NCBI RefSeq assembly: GCF_015706575.1 | Contig: NW_024037069.1 | Coordinates: forward strand, 31,331,315 to 31,395,314 | Origin: Patiria miniata | Lineage: Eukaryota > Echinodermata > Asteroidea > Valvatida > Asterinidae | Length of the DNA: 64,000 nt | Reading direction: 5' to 3' | Shown here: positions 62,601 through 64,000 of the stretch, in pieces | Layout of the letters: the number at the start of each line of letters is the position of its first letter | Position numbering within the stretch: the stretch's first letter is position 1 | Translations under genes and position numbers: made by a program | Notes under the pieces: generated by a model | The model's input: the letters and a program-made list of their open reading frames with translations, nothing else | What the model was told of the DNA's origin: nothing | The model's database searches: none

Positions 62601-63175
62601 CCAGCCCAACTGGGCGCTCCACTCTCATGCAAGACGAATTCTCGGTACGTCAATCCGAAAACATTCAACAAAATGTCAACAGTGTCATAAGTGGATCCAG
62701 AATTTAAGATTTGTATATGGGTCGTTCTAAAAATTTAGGGTCCAAAGTGTGACATTTTTCCCGCCCGTTACCTTGGTACTTTGTAACTTGCCATTCAAGT
62801 ATCATTTAAAGAATGAGTTCACGACCATTTTGTATTTGTTGGGTAGGTAGTTTGCTATTCATAATCACTCTTTGAGGAGGACTGCATTAAGGAGTGTTCC
62901 AGAATTATATAAATATAGATGTCAGATGTAACGTGGATAGAAAAAAAATAGACCCCAAATTTATGGATTTTTAGTTCTTGGCGATTAGGGTTCACTGCAA
63001 CTTAGATATTTTTCTGTGTGGGGAGGGGAGTTTTTGTAACCATTTTTCAGCATCATTTCTCTGCGTCTTCTTCAGAAATTGACAGTTCTCCAACCCCCAG
63101 CCAAGGCGGACCGCTTCCGTGGAGCGAAGGACCCTATCAACGCAAACAAGAACAGGTTCCCTGATAACCTTCCAT
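17594..63175 (+). CDS. Gene B: Tie-like receptor protein tyrosine phosphatase (partial, 34 exons)
   Basis: A receptor-type phosphatase predicted at the plasma membrane, removing phosphate from tyrosine on intracellular substrates. Exons run from a signal-peptide ATG at 17594 to a donor after 63175; all 34 junction phases agree, giving about 1,964 residues. Domain order (approximate residues): signal 1-25; Ig-like 26-143; Ig 144-231; four EGF 232-432; Ig 433-534; eight FN3 535-1358; juxtamembrane with RKRR site 1359-1487; membrane helix about 1508-1530; PTP D1 about 1645-1935; start of D2. Vertebrate Tie receptors have Ig-Ig-EGFx3-Ig-FN3x3 before a kinase. Here the Tie-like part is extended by one EGF and five FN3 and carries a phosphatase. 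Between the signal peptide and exon 23 there is no stop or second membrane segment. That it is one transcript is inferred from phase continuity. Confidence 0.85.
17760..17977. mobile_element. MITE with about 40-bp imperfect terminal inverted repeats
   Basis: The left end GGAAAGATTCCCATAT...CTGGCCATCACTT is matched on the right by AAGTGATGGCCAGATATG followed by GGAATCTTTCC. A partial relative lies at about 19033-19125 (GGAAAGATTCC...CTGGCCGTCACTTTTCACC), showing it is dispersed. Confidence 0.7.
17985..18085. mobile_element. 83-bp near-perfect palindrome flanked by 9-bp direct repeat
   Basis: Positions 17994-18033 and 18037-18076 are exact inverse complements (40-bp arms, 3-base centre AGA). 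The palindrome is bordered by TCCGGGTCC at 17985-17993 and again at 18077-18085. This is the form of a tiny foldback insertion with a 9-bp target duplication. An assembly fold-back cannot be excluded. Confidence 0.7.
20037..20568 (+). mobile_element. TTAA-flanked element with central palindrome, copy 1
   Basis: About 532 bp from TTAA+AGGGAATATACA to TGTACATTCCCT+TTAA, so the ends are inverted repeats and the flanks are TTAA, the target used by piggyBac and Kolobok transposases. In the middle, at 20198-20231, lies a near-perfect palindrome built on CCAACGGTGGTCGGCCGACC. There is no coding capacity. Other copies are at 22531, 51961, 59513 and 61712. Confidence 0.75.
22531..23061 (+). mobile_element. 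TTAA-flanked element, copy 2
   Basis: Same orientation and nearly full length compared with the copy at 20037. The left end is worn (agttttatacaacatttg) and the right end is intact (CATTCCCTTTAA). The central palindrome is kept (CCAACGGTGGTCGGCTGACC). The extra difference from copy 1 is scattered substitutions, consistent with an old insertion. Confidence 0.75.
23741..23945 (-). repeat. tRNA-derived SINE-like repeat, copy 1
   Basis: Read on the minus strand, 23838-23915 has an A-box-like TAGCTCGGTGGTCGAGTGG and a B-box-like GGGTTTGAGTCTC, as in Ser/Leu-type tRNA-related sequences. The flank (gttttgcccttcactgac) is shared with a second copy at 48606-48790. It is not a functional tRNA gene as far as I can fold it. 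Confidence 0.55.
25400..25630. repeat. Dispersed repeat, copy 2 of the 9001-9250 element
   Basis: The two copies share ttcctttgt, 'aactcatttt.actcac', 'actctttc.acccaa.ttttttt', 'ctcttcattttgc', 'ctgttttccagagagggg' and 'gtgtggacgtg.gcaagtcc'. Similarity is clear over about 230 bp. The class of element is unknown. Confidence 0.6.
25818..26171 (+). CDS. Gene B exon 2: Tie-like first Ig-type domain, cysteine-rich
   Basis: A 118-residue phase 1-1 exon. It begins [14 protein letters not shown] and ends [20 protein letters not shown], where GAFYCQ fits the strand-F cysteine of an Ig fold and resembles the end of the first Ig of Tie receptors. In between lies an unusual cluster of cysteines: CSC, then C, CSC and C, within [13 protein letters not shown] and [15 protein letters not shown]. 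This makes eight cysteines and suggests an inserted disulfide-bonded loop. The gene's ligand-binding end in Tie receptors lies in the Ig/EGF region, so this exon may decide ligand choice (inference). Confidence 0.65.
26172..27212 (+). other. Gene B intron 2
   Basis: No exon seen. A C-rich stretch at about 26420-26530 makes long false reading frames. Between 26720 and 27060 two inverted segments (around 'caatgcagtgcgccaccaagagttt' and its inverse near 27030) mark a probable MITE. Confidence 0.4.
27213..27476 (+). CDS. Gene B exon 3: second Ig-like domain
   Basis: 88 residues, phase 1-1. It opens [20 protein letters not shown] and ends with ITSVT-type strand [18 protein letters not shown], then IFRVIVR. 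The DAGVYEC motif is the standard Ig DxGxYxC. There is no clear partner cysteine in strand B (SLTLEVF), so the usual disulfide may be missing. The same holds for the second Ig of vertebrate Tie2, whose place in the order (directly before EGF repeats) it shares. Confidence 0.75.
28275..28412 (+). CDS. Gene B exon 4: EGF-like 1 (Tie type)
   Basis: 46 residues, phase 1-1. [20 protein letters not shown], then [20 protein letters not shown] and SNC. The WGP start, the C-x-x-C spacing and the CH..TG.CIC.PGF.G.C ending match the first EGF repeat of Tie receptors closely. This is one of the best anchors for the Tie assignment. Confidence 0.85.
28708..28863 (+). CDS. Gene B exon 5: EGF-like 2 (Tie type)
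   Basis: 52 residues, phase 1-1. The second half reads [20 protein letters not shown] then CDQ. The FCL.DP.GCSCA.G.KG..C signature is characteristic of the second EGF repeat of Tie1/Tie2 and is not common in other EGF proteins. The first half ([20 protein letters not shown]) is more divergent and slightly longer than in vertebrates. Confidence 0.85.
28864..29914 (+). mobile_element. Gene B intron 5 with probable long MITE at 29129-29757
   Basis: The intron holds no exon. A segment starting GGTTCCCAGACCAACAATAT and continuing to a 'gtcaggtagccaccgc' motif is mirrored near 29700-29757 by 'ggtggctacctgac' and 'ttggtctgggaacc'. This suggests a 630-bp element with diverged inverted ends. The segment 28960-29100 is related to repeats at 53140-53350 and 63262-63505. 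Confidence 0.5.
29915..30079 (+). CDS. Gene B exon 6: EGF-like 3
   Basis: 55 residues, phase 1-1. [18 protein letters not shown] and [12 protein letters not shown], then [14 protein letters not shown]. This is the additional EGF relative to the three of vertebrate Tie receptors. It is the one most like the EGF part of gene A. The acceptor follows an unusual context (tattgaag); a site two bases later would break the phase. Confidence 0.75.
30102..30345. mobile_element. MITE with GC-rich terminal inverted repeats
   Basis: Starts TTCGCTCGTACCCCCCGCCC and ends with the inverse GGGCGGGGGGTATGAGCGAA; the repeats extend about 35 bp (CTGCAAACAGGGCGCTGG on the left). It lies just inside intron 6 of gene B. 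A relative occupies 16270-16345 (GCTCGTAACCCCGCCCTGCA and the shared 'gatgagcttcacagaatcttgtg' region). Confidence 0.7.
30790..30933 (+). CDS. Gene B exon 7: EGF-like 4 (Tie EGF3 type)
   Basis: 48 residues, phase 1-1. [20 protein letters not shown], then ACNEEMGDC and [12 protein letters not shown]. The PGYYG..C...C.C start fits the third EGF of Tie receptors, which likewise precedes the third Ig domain. Donor GTTAGC is weaker than most in this gene. Confidence 0.8.
31707..32012 (+). CDS. Gene B exon 8: third Ig-like domain (Tie type)
   Basis: 102 residues, phase 1-1. [20 protein letters not shown] then EDDIILQD; strand F reads [11 protein letters not shown]. The spacing from KC to LTC fits an Ig disulfide, and the G.PLPT.(D/E) motif after the first cysteine is found at the same place in the third Ig of Tie2. 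Its position between EGF repeats and FN3 domains is also that of Tie. Confidence 0.8.
32667..32993 (+). CDS. Gene B exon 9: FN3 domain 1 (Tie type)
   Basis: 109 residues, phase 1-1. [12 protein letters not shown] opens it; VRWNSW gives the strand-B Trp; [14 protein letters not shown] and [20 protein letters not shown] follow. The phrase [13 protein letters not shown] near the F-G turn closely resembles VRRGEGGEGHPGP in the first FN3 of Tie2. This extends the Tie-like match past the EGF repeats and argues against shuffling of the EGF exons alone. Confidence 0.85.
33582..35059 (+). CDS. Gene B exons 10-11: FN3 domain 2
   Basis: Exons 33582-33649 and 34822-35059 join in phase 0 directly after the strand-B Trp (LRLSWQ|FPPESTW). 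Then [30 protein letters not shown] and [11 protein letters not shown] complete the domain, 102 residues in total. Reading through the first donor yields a stop only much later, but the second half of the domain is found only in the next exon, so splicing is clear. Confidence 0.75.
34573..34762. mobile_element. Foldback MITE, about 85-bp arms
   Basis: Left arm (ATAATGAAAGGTTGCGGAAA ... TTCTGAAAAGAACCAGAGGT) is repeated inverted on the right, ending AACCTTTCATTAT at 34762. Arms cover nearly the whole element. It lies in intron 10, 60 bp before exon 11, so a stable RNA hairpin would form close to that acceptor. Confidence 0.75.
35931..36189. mobile_element. hAT-type MITE, short copy, with 8-bp target duplication
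   Basis: The element 35939-36181 (243 bp) starts CATAGAGCTATATTAAATTA and ends TAATTTAATATTGCTCTATG, an inverted repeat of about 33 bp. It is bordered by GGTACAAC at 35931-35938 and at 36182-36189. CA/TG ends and an 8-bp duplication are typical of hAT transposons. A longer copy lies at 48913-49391. Confidence 0.85.
36347..36664 (+). CDS. Gene B exon 12: FN3 domain 3 (subtype I)
   Basis: 106 residues, phase 1-1. [11 protein letters not shown], then [20 protein letters not shown] and [30 protein letters not shown] closes it. The pair of cysteines (NCP and KAC) marks subtype I, also seen in exon 14 and in gene A. Confidence 0.8.
36786..36955. repeat. Minisatellite (TACATTGTAT)n
   Basis: About sixteen tandem 10-bp units with single-base variants, in intron 12. 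Confidence 0.9.
37669..37968 (+). CDS. Gene B exon 13: FN3 domain 4 (subtype II)
   Basis: 100 residues, phase 1-1. [59 protein letters not shown]. The WD..SC segment with a long C-strand loop is shared with the third FN3 of gene A (AWDDLPCEEHHGQFEGYRYA), its closest relative in the window. Confidence 0.8.
38000..38445. repeat. Short tandem repeat (AAATCACAAGTC)n, imperfect
   Basis: Degenerate 10-12-bp units (tcacaagtcaa) from just after exon 13, densest at 38150-38430. It creates a long false reading frame of KSNHKS repeats at 38104-38472. Confidence 0.85.
38606..38911 (+). CDS. Gene B exon 14: FN3 domain 5 (subtype I)
   Basis: 102 residues, phase 1-1. [58 protein letters not shown]. Same NCP...KC subtype as exon 12. 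Confidence 0.8.
40256..40555 (+). CDS. Gene B exon 15: FN3 domain 6 (subtype II)
   Basis: 100 residues, phase 1-1. [49 protein letters not shown]. The SC.GR.G....Y.YRL run matches the fifth FN3 of gene A (PSCGGRGGVITKYAYRLS). Confidence 0.8.
41322..44849 (+). CDS. Gene B exons 16-17: FN3 domain 7
   Basis: Exons 41322-41551 and 44780-44849, joined in phase 0 inside the domain ([15 protein letters not shown]). [48 protein letters not shown]. The intron between is 3.2 kb and contains a SINE and the decayed LINE. Confidence 0.75.
41752..42182 (-). mobile_element. tRNA-derived SINE with LINE-like tail
   Basis: On the minus strand the element begins near 42182 with an A-box-like TGTGGTCCAATGGTTACGG and a B-box GGGTTCGAATCCTG. 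A central CTTGAGCAAGGCACTTTAC follows, which recalls the conserved core of CORE/MIR-type SINEs. It ends near 41752 with GCGCTATATAAGACTCC and an (ATT)n tail. The tail resembles the 3' end of the neighbouring LINE (GCGCTTTATAAATGCTCC, then (ATT)n). Confidence 0.65.
42515..44549 (-). mobile_element. Decayed non-LTR retrotransposon (CR1/L2-like), reverse transcriptase
   Basis: On the minus strand, 44549-43212 encodes a reverse transcriptase with [23 protein letters not shown] and the catalytic YADDTQIY; 43275-42646 continues with [15 protein letters not shown] and the C-terminal [14 protein letters not shown] frameshift near 43270 separates them, and an earlier piece ([20 protein letters not shown], 44490-44272) is in another frame. 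No endonuclease domain is present, so it is 5'-truncated and dead. It ends in (ATT)n at 42515-42540. It lies antisense within an intron of gene B. Confidence 0.85.
45922..47530 (+). CDS. Gene B exons 18-19: FN3 domain 8
   Basis: Exons 45922-46028 and 47323-47530, joined in phase 0. [67 protein letters not shown] and the LLPGT.Y.I.V.A.T..G.G ending are typical of FN3 domains in LAR/kappa/Tie-type receptors. The intron (46029-47322) has a direct repeat of 'gtgcgccatgttagggaaca' at 46375 and 46600 and no exon. Confidence 0.75.
47611..48597. repeat. 31-bp minisatellite, about 30 copies
   Basis: Tandem units of the form TGATGTCAGGAATTTTTGTT followed by TGGATTTTACC, nearly 1 kb in all. Units differ at the gtt/ggc/gac positions, so sub-families are present. 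It starts 80 bp after exon 19 of gene B. Confidence 0.95.
48606..48790 (-). repeat. tRNA-derived SINE-like repeat, copy 2
   Basis: Second copy of the 23741-23945 repeat: shared 'cttgggtgggactcaaaaccacg', 'ctcctgctttctagtg' and 'cttaccactc.accac'. Same orientation, directly after the minisatellite. Confidence 0.6.
48905..49399. mobile_element. hAT-type MITE, long copy, with 8-bp target duplication
   Basis: The element 48913-49391 (479 bp) has the same ends as the 35939 copy (CATAGAGCTATATTAAATTA ... AGCTCTATG) and is bordered by CCCTCAAA at 48905-48912 and at 49392-49399. Between 'aacttaag' and 'gcattactttgtac' it carries about 240 bp (49088-49340) that the short copy lacks, so the short copy is probably an internal-deletion form. 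Confidence 0.85.
49587..51463 (+). CDS. Gene B exons 20-22: juxtamembrane domain with furin-type site
   Basis: Exons 49587-49683, 49903-50152 and 51424-51463. [11 protein letters not shown] opens it, then [20 protein letters not shown] with the basic RKRR|QS sequence expected for furin-type cleavage, and [20 protein letters not shown]. The last motif (GD.K.Y.GY.N.PL) and the cleavage site are found in the membrane-proximal region of LAR and kappa/mu-type receptor phosphatases, which are cut and held together as two subunits. This shows the outer region just before the membrane is of phosphatase origin and not of Tie origin. Confidence 0.75.
50690..51005 (+). mobile_element. 3' fragment of a CR1/L2-like LINE
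   Basis: Encodes [20 protein letters not shown] followed by [13 protein letters not shown] and a stop at about 50917, the usual C-terminal end of this LINE group, then GCGCGCTATAAATCG and (TTA)n at about 50983-51005. Only the 3' end is present, as expected of 5' truncation. Confidence 0.8.
51006..51300. repeat. Repeat with GGTCA-rich motif
   Basis: Contains 'ggggtcagaggtcatctgga', 'gtcaaggtcaaaataggtcg' and 'ggggtcaaaggtcaaaatag'. Nuclear-receptor-like half-sites occur by virtue of the repeat. A regulatory role is not supported. Confidence 0.4.
51720..51900 (-). repeat. tRNA-like repeat
   Basis: Minus strand: GGCTGGATAGCTCAGTTGGT, then AGAGCACCGG and GGTCACAGGTTCAAACC give a well-formed A box and B box. 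The anticodon and T stems pair poorly, so a SINE head or tRNA pseudogene is more likely than a working tRNA. Confidence 0.5.
51961..52491 (-). mobile_element. TTAA-flanked element, copy 3 (inverted)
   Basis: Full-length copy (531 bp) in inverse orientation to the 20037 copy, from TTAAAGGATATGTACATAA to TATATTCCCTTTAA, with the palindrome near 52300-52330 (CCAACGCTGGTCGGCCGACC). Confidence 0.8.
52842..52912 (+). repeat. tRNA-like sequence
   Basis: GTCCAATAGCTCGGTTGGTA then GATCACTGGTCTGGGGGTAC and CTGGTTCAAACCCCACTCC: A box and B box at tRNA spacing (about 35 bases). It lies 60 bp before exon 23 of gene B. The stems are only partly paired, so a degenerate tRNA/SINE is likely. Confidence 0.45.
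52972..53110 (+). CDS. Gene B exon 23: transmembrane segment
   Basis: Phase 1 start, phase 2 end. An acidic/proline stalk ([14 protein letters not shown]) leads to a hydrophobic helix, about [20 protein letters not shown], then GGVMVVKRR as stop-transfer. This is the only membrane segment in the gene B exons, so the product is a type I single-pass receptor. Confidence 0.85.
53140..53350 (+). repeat. Dispersed repeat, related inverted copy at 63262-63505
   Basis: Shared words: 'cagagggccagcctagagtc', 'gggcagtgctattgtatag', 'gattacccagtaatg' and 'gtgcactctaggaccagctt'. A shorter relative is in intron 5 near 28960-29100. The type of element is not identified. Confidence 0.55.
53441..54240 (+). 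CDS. Gene B exons 24-25: cytoplasmic linker
   Basis: Exons 53441-53496 and 53963-54240. [20 protein letters not shown], then a Ser/Pro/Lys-rich, probably disordered stretch ([36 protein letters not shown]), ending [20 protein letters not shown]. The last part takes the place of the helix and 'FxxEY' region that leads into receptor PTP D1 domains. The GC-rich third positions show well-kept coding sequence. Confidence 0.8.
54345..54911. repeat. 283-bp tandem duplication
   Basis: Two units, 54345-54627 and 54628-54911, are nearly identical, with a handful of substitutions and a one-base indel. Each ends in GGGC(C/T)CAATTTCACGGC, which are the first 17 bases of the neighbouring MITE, so duplication came after MITE insertion. 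Each unit has a short open frame ([20 protein letters not shown]), which is not a gene. Confidence 0.85.
54895..55168. mobile_element. MITE with GGGCCCAATTTCACGGCGC ends
   Basis: Left end GGGCTCAATTTCACGGCGC and right end GCGCCGTGAAATTGGGCCC are inverted repeats that extend through 'tgcttaagca'. About 274 bp, without coding capacity, in intron 25 of gene B. Confidence 0.75.
55281..55727. mobile_element. MITE with GTGACCGGCTCC ends, copy 1
   Basis: Starts GTGACCGGCTCCACAAAAAA (55281) and ends with its inverse near 55723; the inverted repeats are about 33 bp (through GGTATTAAGTCG). It is flanked by AAAT on both sides, a possible 4-bp target duplication. A second copy lies at 58124-58567. Confidence 0.75.
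55789..56628 (+). CDS. Gene B exons 26-28: PTP D1 N-terminal part
   Basis: Exons 55789-55876, 56210-56286 and 56592-56628. [20 protein letters not shown] then [20 protein letters not shown] contain the phosphotyrosine-recognition loop [24 protein letters not shown] followed by QGP gives the YINA.Y..G-type and SQGP motifs of classical PTPs. The frame continues without a break across the three junctions. Confidence 0.9.
57884..58123 (+). pseudogene. ORF fragment of unknown origin, cut by MITE
   Basis: [20 protein letters not shown], then [20 protein letters not shown] and [17 protein letters not shown]. Composition is coding-like (Ser/Thr-rich head, lysine-rich middle), unlike the intron around it, and the frame runs into the MITE at about 58124. 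I do not know the family; it may be the first part of a transposon-borne or retrocopied gene. It lies in intron 28 of gene B, same strand. Confidence 0.4.
58124..58567. mobile_element. MITE with GTGACCGGCTCC ends, copy 2
   Basis: Similar to the 55281 copy but with the inner part in the opposite order, from GTGACCGGCTCCACAAAAAA to TTTTTTGTAGAGCTGGTCAC. Flanked by ATTT on both sides, again a possible 4-bp target duplication. Confidence 0.75.
58665..59440 (+). CDS. Gene B exons 29-30: PTP D1 middle part
   Basis: Exons 58665-58762 and 59324-59440. [20 protein letters not shown] then [12 protein letters not shown], the classical (D/K)(F/M)WxM(I/V)WE... and IVM.T segment, followed by [20 protein letters not shown] (KC..YWP) and [13 protein letters not shown]. 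All conserved PTP motifs of this part are present. Confidence 0.9.
58900..59310. repeat. Degenerate repeat with ATTGGTCAAA units
   Basis: Seven to eight occurrences of (C/G)ATTGGT(C/T)AAA spaced 40-90 bp apart in intron 29, each with similar following text (aatcacc, aatatctcat). It looks like an old tandem repeat. Confidence 0.6.
59513..60008 (+). mobile_element. TTAA-flanked element, copy 4 (degenerate)
   Basis: Same order of words as the 20037 copy (caacatttgcaaaca, agctagtctggttccctgac, tgtatattatctttaa) but much diverged; the central palindrome is broken (CGAACGATGGTTCGG). It ends 29 bp before exon 31. Confidence 0.6.
60037..61238 (+). CDS. Gene B exons 31-32: PTP D1 catalytic core
   Basis: Exons 60037-60191 and 61103-61238. 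[20 protein letters not shown] contains the WPD loop with the general-acid Asp (codon 60085-60087). [20 protein letters not shown] is the P-loop, with the nucleophile Cys at 60187-60189 and the Arg at 61116-61118; the intron splits the signature between C and [23 protein letters not shown] leads to the Q-loop. WPDMG-P(Q/E)Y rather than WPDHGVP is the form seen in PTPRG/PTPRZ (R5) receptors. All catalytic residues are present, so D1 is predicted active. Confidence 0.93.
60192..61102 (+). other. Gene B intron 31 with tRNA-like repeat
   Basis: Minus strand near 60540-60450 shows 'aaaggtcacttggttgagtg' and 'cctcggttcaaatcctgcc', an A-box and B-box pair at SINE-like spacing. The nearby 'gtcagaagcc' and 'ctagggatcac' words link it to the 51720-51900 repeat. 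No exon is seen. Confidence 0.45.
61290..61410 (+). mobile_element. tRNA-derived SINE with CORE-like segment
   Basis: A box TGGCGTAGTAGTTAGGG, B box GGGGTTCGAATCCAG, then TGTGTCCTTGGGCAAGCCAC followed by TTCAC, which matches the well-conserved centre of CORE/MIR-type SINEs. It lies in intron 32 of gene B. Confidence 0.7.
61712..62235 (-). mobile_element. TTAA-flanked element, copy 5 (inverted)
   Basis: Starts TTAAAGGGAAAGTACAACAT and ends TGTATCTTCCCTTTAA, in the orientation of copy 3. The palindrome is kept at about 62055-62082 (CCAACACTGGTCGGCCGACC). Confidence 0.75.
62495..63175 (+). CDS. Gene B exons 33-34: end of D1, linker and start of D2
   Basis: Exons 62495-62644 and 63076-63175. 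[20 protein letters not shown] completes the D1 C-terminal helices after the Q-loop. [20 protein letters not shown] then [13 protein letters not shown] resembles the D1-D2 linker and the KNRY-like start of a second PTP domain. The donor after 63175 is phase 1, so at least one more exon follows outside the window. Whether D2 is catalytically intact cannot be seen. Confidence 0.85.
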
Positions 63176-64000
63176 GTAAGATCAACAACAATCTAGCACC
63201 ATACACCTGTCATTATGCCACCTGTTAATAATGAATTGATCAATACTGTATCAAAACAAAGACAAGGCGAGCATAGTCAAGCTGGCCCAGAATGCACAAG
63301 AATCTTTTCCGTTGACTCAGCATGGCTATTCACTGGAAGTCCTTTCATGCATCTGGTCTACACAATGGGCCGGATTGAGCCCATTCATTGACATTACTGG
63401 GTAATCCTATACAATAGCACTGCCCAGTTCACAAGTGACATTCCGTCAGTCAGTCAGTCAGATGAGGTTCAAAGAGGACTCTAGGCTGGCCCTCTGGGAC
63501 CATCAAAATCATGTGTAACAAATTGTCAGTGGCAGTGGAATGATTTCTAAAATGAGGGTTGGGCTCTCCATTTTTGAAAAATTTAGTATTCGGTCACTCG
63601 AAACTGCATTTGACCGAATATTCAGATATTCGAAACTGCCAGCTGCAACTGCGTGCTGCACTGGTAAAAAGTTGCACAAAGAGCGTGCCAGTTTTGTTGA
63701 AATCTGTCAGGATGGGTACAGTACCCTTAAACTGACAGTCTTTTACACTGGGTTGGCACACCTCCAGAATCAGAAATATGTGTGTGCAGTTTCCCATATG
63801 GTGTTGGAATTTGCGAGGATGGGTATGGTTCCTAGTAAATCATGCTAGGGAGTTAGGGTTAAAGGATGTGAATGATGAACCGCCGTCAACAAAAATGTTA
63901 CCATCGACAAAAAAAGTGGCACCTGACAATAAATCGCTGCAACTTTTCAATAAAAAAATCATAGTGGTGTGTGTATATGCATATTTTTTTTTTTTTTGAA
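63176..64000 (+). other. Gene B intron 34 (to window edge), repeats
   Basis: No exon seen. 63262-63505 is the inverted relative of the 53140-53350 repeat. 63585-63660 shares 'gaccgaatattc', 'gatattcgaaactg' and 'gcgtgctgc' with 45640-45715 in inverted sense. The edge is a poly-T run. Confidence 0.5.

Overview
The window is nuclear DNA of an animal. It has short coding exons with GT-AG borders, long AT-rich introns full of small transposons, homopolymer C/G runs and microsatellites, and extracellular multidomain genes built from phase-1 exons (EGF, Ig, FN3, F5/8C-type lectin). The mix of families and the repeat style (MITE-rich, frequent short words such as taggcctac and tacatgta) suggest a marine deuterostome, most likely an echinoderm and perhaps a sea star. 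The species cannot be fixed from the sequence.

Layout. (1) 89-4117, + strand: the 3' part of gene A, a single-pass membrane protein with EGF-type modules, five FN3 domains, one membrane segment and a very short tail without kinase or phosphatase. (2) 6438-7250, - strand: an intact 270-residue single-exon reading frame with a C-terminal membrane anchor. (3) 12796-15070, + strand: a signal-peptide exon and three exons encoding one F5/8C/fucolectin-type lectin domain. (4) 17594-63175 and beyond, + strand: gene B, 34 exons in a continuous reading phase (about 1,964 residues in the window, unfinished at the right edge). The stretches between and inside the genes hold many transposon remnants.

Gene B is the main object. 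Its outer part follows the plan of Tie/Tek angiopoietin receptors (Ig, Ig, EGF repeats, Ig, FN3 repeats) with clear Tie-type signatures in several modules. Eight FN3 domains are followed by a juxtamembrane region with a furin-type basic site, one membrane segment, and an intact receptor-type protein tyrosine phosphatase D1 domain (WPD loop, [11 protein letters not shown]-loop). The last exon enters what looks like the start of a D2 domain. It is thus a Tie-like ectodomain on a phosphatase instead of a kinase. Gene A looks like a tandem relative with similar FN3 and EGF modules but no catalytic part, so the pair could act as signalling receptor and non-catalytic partner or decoy (inference). 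The lectin exons between them share the same splice phase and might be a separate gene or an alternative 5' end of gene B.

Mobile DNA: two hAT-type MITEs with perfect 8-bp target duplications, five copies of a TTAA-flanked element with a central palindrome, two copies of a GTGACCGGCTCC-ended MITE, an 83-bp near-perfect hairpin flanked by a 9-bp direct repeat, a decayed CR1/L2-like LINE plus a LINE 3' fragment, several tRNA-derived SINE-like pieces (one sharing its tail with the LINEs), a 31-bp minisatellite of about 1 kb and a 283-bp tandem duplication.
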